DNA of 64,000 nt from the NCBI RefSeq assembly GCF_002954585.1, contig NZ_MSCI01000002.1:2148089-2212088 (forward strand), in the 5' to 3' direction. Position 1 is the first letter of the stretch, and each line of letters starts with the position of its first letter. Source of the stretch: Vibrio chagasii. GTDB taxonomy: Bacteria > Pseudomonadota > Gammaproteobacteria > Enterobacterales > Vibrionaceae. Of the stretch, positions 63,265-64,000 are shown piece after piece. Both the position numbers and the translations under genes were made by a program. The notes under the pieces are model-generated. The model made no database searches. It saw only the letters and a program-made list of their open reading frames with translations, and was not told the origin of the DNA.

Positions 63265-63822
63265 TTAAACTTCCATCAACTCTTTTTCTTTAGTTGCTAG
63301 AACTTCGTCTACGTTCTTAACCGCAGCGTCAGTTAGCTTTTGAATTTCGTCTTGTGCTTTACGATCTTCATCTTCAGAGATTTCTTTATCTTTAAGAAGC
63401 GCTTTTAGATCGCCATTCGCGTCACGACGGATGTTACGGATAGCAACACGACCACCTTCAGCTTCGCCACGAACGATTTTAACTAGGTCTTTACGACGCT
63501 CTTCCGTTAGCGGTGGAAGTGGAACACGGATAACCGTACCCGCAGACATAGGGTTTAGGCCTAGGTCAGATGTCATGATCGCTTTTTCAACTAGAGGCGT
63601 TAGTGTTTTATCAAACACTGTGATTGCTAGAGTACGTGCGTCTTCAGCAATAACGTTAGCAACTTGAGTCAAAGGCGTTGGTGCACCGTAGTACTCTACT
63701 GTAAGGCCAGAAAGTAGGCTTGGGTGTGCACGACCTGTACGAATCTTTTGCAGGCTGTTTCTTAGTGCATCAACACTCTTTTCCATGCGCTCTTGAGCGT
63801 CTTTTTTGATTTCGTTAATCAC
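63265..63822 (-). CDS. frr: ribosome recycling factor
   Basis: Frr, with EF-G, splits post-termination ribosomes. It has 185 residues from a GTG start (VINEIKKDAQERM, read as Met), exactly E. coli length, with AAGGTG five bases upstream. The TTG frame to 63852 is rejected because of this Shine-Dalgarno sequence. Family motifs are KIRTGRAHPSLLSGLTVEYY, RVPLPPLTEERRKDLVK and the C-terminal coiled helix KDKEISEDEDRKAQDEIQKL. Confidence 0.97.
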   Translation of the reverse strand: MINEIKKDAQERMEKSVDALRNSLQKIRTGRAHPSLLSGLTVEYYGAPTPLTQVANVIAEDARTLAITVFDKTLTPLVEKAIMTSDLGLNPMSAGTVIRVPLPPLTEERRKDLVKIVRGEAEGGRVAIRNIRRDANGDLKALLKDKEISEDEDRKAQDEIQKLTDAAVKNVDEVLATKEKELMEV

Positions 63823-63920
63823 AATTTCACCTTGATTATGTTCTTTCTTCAAGAAAGCTTTTTATTTGGAGTGATAAGGATAAAGCTTACCAGAGTATAG
63901 CCCCCAGTAAGCCCGAAAAA

Positions 63921-64000
63921 TTAGTCAGCGTCGCTGATTAATGTACCTTCAGTTTCACCCATAACCACGCGGCGTAGTGCGCCTGGCTTATTCATGTTAA
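63921..64000 (-). CDS. pyrH: UMP kinase PyrH, C-terminal end
   Basis: Only the last 26 codons are in the window: NMNKPGALRRVVMGETEG, then TLISDAD and TAA. These match the C-terminus of hexameric bacterial UMP kinase (E. coli NMNKPGALRRVVTGEKEG). It precedes frr in the conserved pyrH-frr-dxr order and completes the pyrimidine link to upp and uraA at 30 kb. Confidence 0.93.
   Translation of the reverse strand, partial: NMNKPGALRRVVMGETEGTLISDAD

Noticed and set aside
1..64000. CRISPR arrays, tRNA and rRNA genes
   Set aside because: Reading through the window I saw no regularly spaced repeats, no tRNA-like cloverleaf and no rRNA segments.

Overview
The window is a stretch of a marine Vibrio primary chromosome, probably of the Splendidus clade (the clade is inference). 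The evidence is paired polar-flagellum flagellin genes with sigma-28 promoters, and long blocks whose gene order matches other vibrios and E. coli: yffB-dapE, bamC-dapA-gcvR-bcp, perM-bepA-arsC, uraA/upp/purMN, yafJ-gmhA/fadE, dnaQ/rnhA, gloB-mltD, and the cell-envelope operon from accA to pyrH. Both window edges cut genes: a flagellin at the left and pyrH at the right.

Layout. 1-2.2 kb: two flagellin genes, each with its own sigma-28 promoter. 2.2-4.8 kb: a DyP peroxidase, a YfeZ-like membrane protein and three small hypothetical proteins. 5.0-11.1 kb: lysine/peptidoglycan and housekeeping genes (yffB, dapE, an M15 peptidase, bamC, dapA, gcvR, bcp), plus an unlisted 46-codon gene upstream of dapA that has a perfect Shine-Dalgarno sequence. 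11.2-22.7 kb: an accessory island inserted between bcp and perM. It holds a translationally coupled pair of large exported proteins, the first resembling M91/NleD metallopeptidases but with HQMLH in place of HExxH; a degenerate IS6-like element; a frameshifted Sel1-repeat gene and a truncated ORF; an exported 504-residue protein with a MACPF-like motif; an AraC-GyrI regulator; and a tandem duplication of an HxxxD acyltransferase-like gene that carried along the last codons of perM.

22.7-33.8 kb: perM, a TusA-like protein, bepA, arsC, wrbA, DUF2069 and DUF2066 genes, then the pyrimidine/purine genes uraA, upp and purMN with two PurR boxes, then yafJ. 33.8-46.9 kb: gmhA, fadE with a FadR box, a TIGR03503-type protein, dnaQ/rnhA, a YafS-like methyltransferase, gloB, mltD, a Yip1-family protein, a YafD-like phosphatase, glnB, cytochrome c and tilS. 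47-64 kb: a long leftward essential block, accA-dnaE-rnhB-lpxB-lpxA-fabZ-lpxD-skp-bamA-rseP-dxr-cdsA-uppS-frr-pyrH (listed from low to high coordinate; transcription runs the other way). It links translation recycling, isoprenoid carrier, phospholipid, outer-membrane-protein and lipid A synthesis with replication.

The most unusual part is the bcp-perM island. I read it as a possible exported-toxin-like locus beside a lineage-specific duplicated acyltransferase pair. The functional assignments there rest on motif resemblance read by eye, not on database searches. No tRNA, rRNA or CRISPR array was seen.
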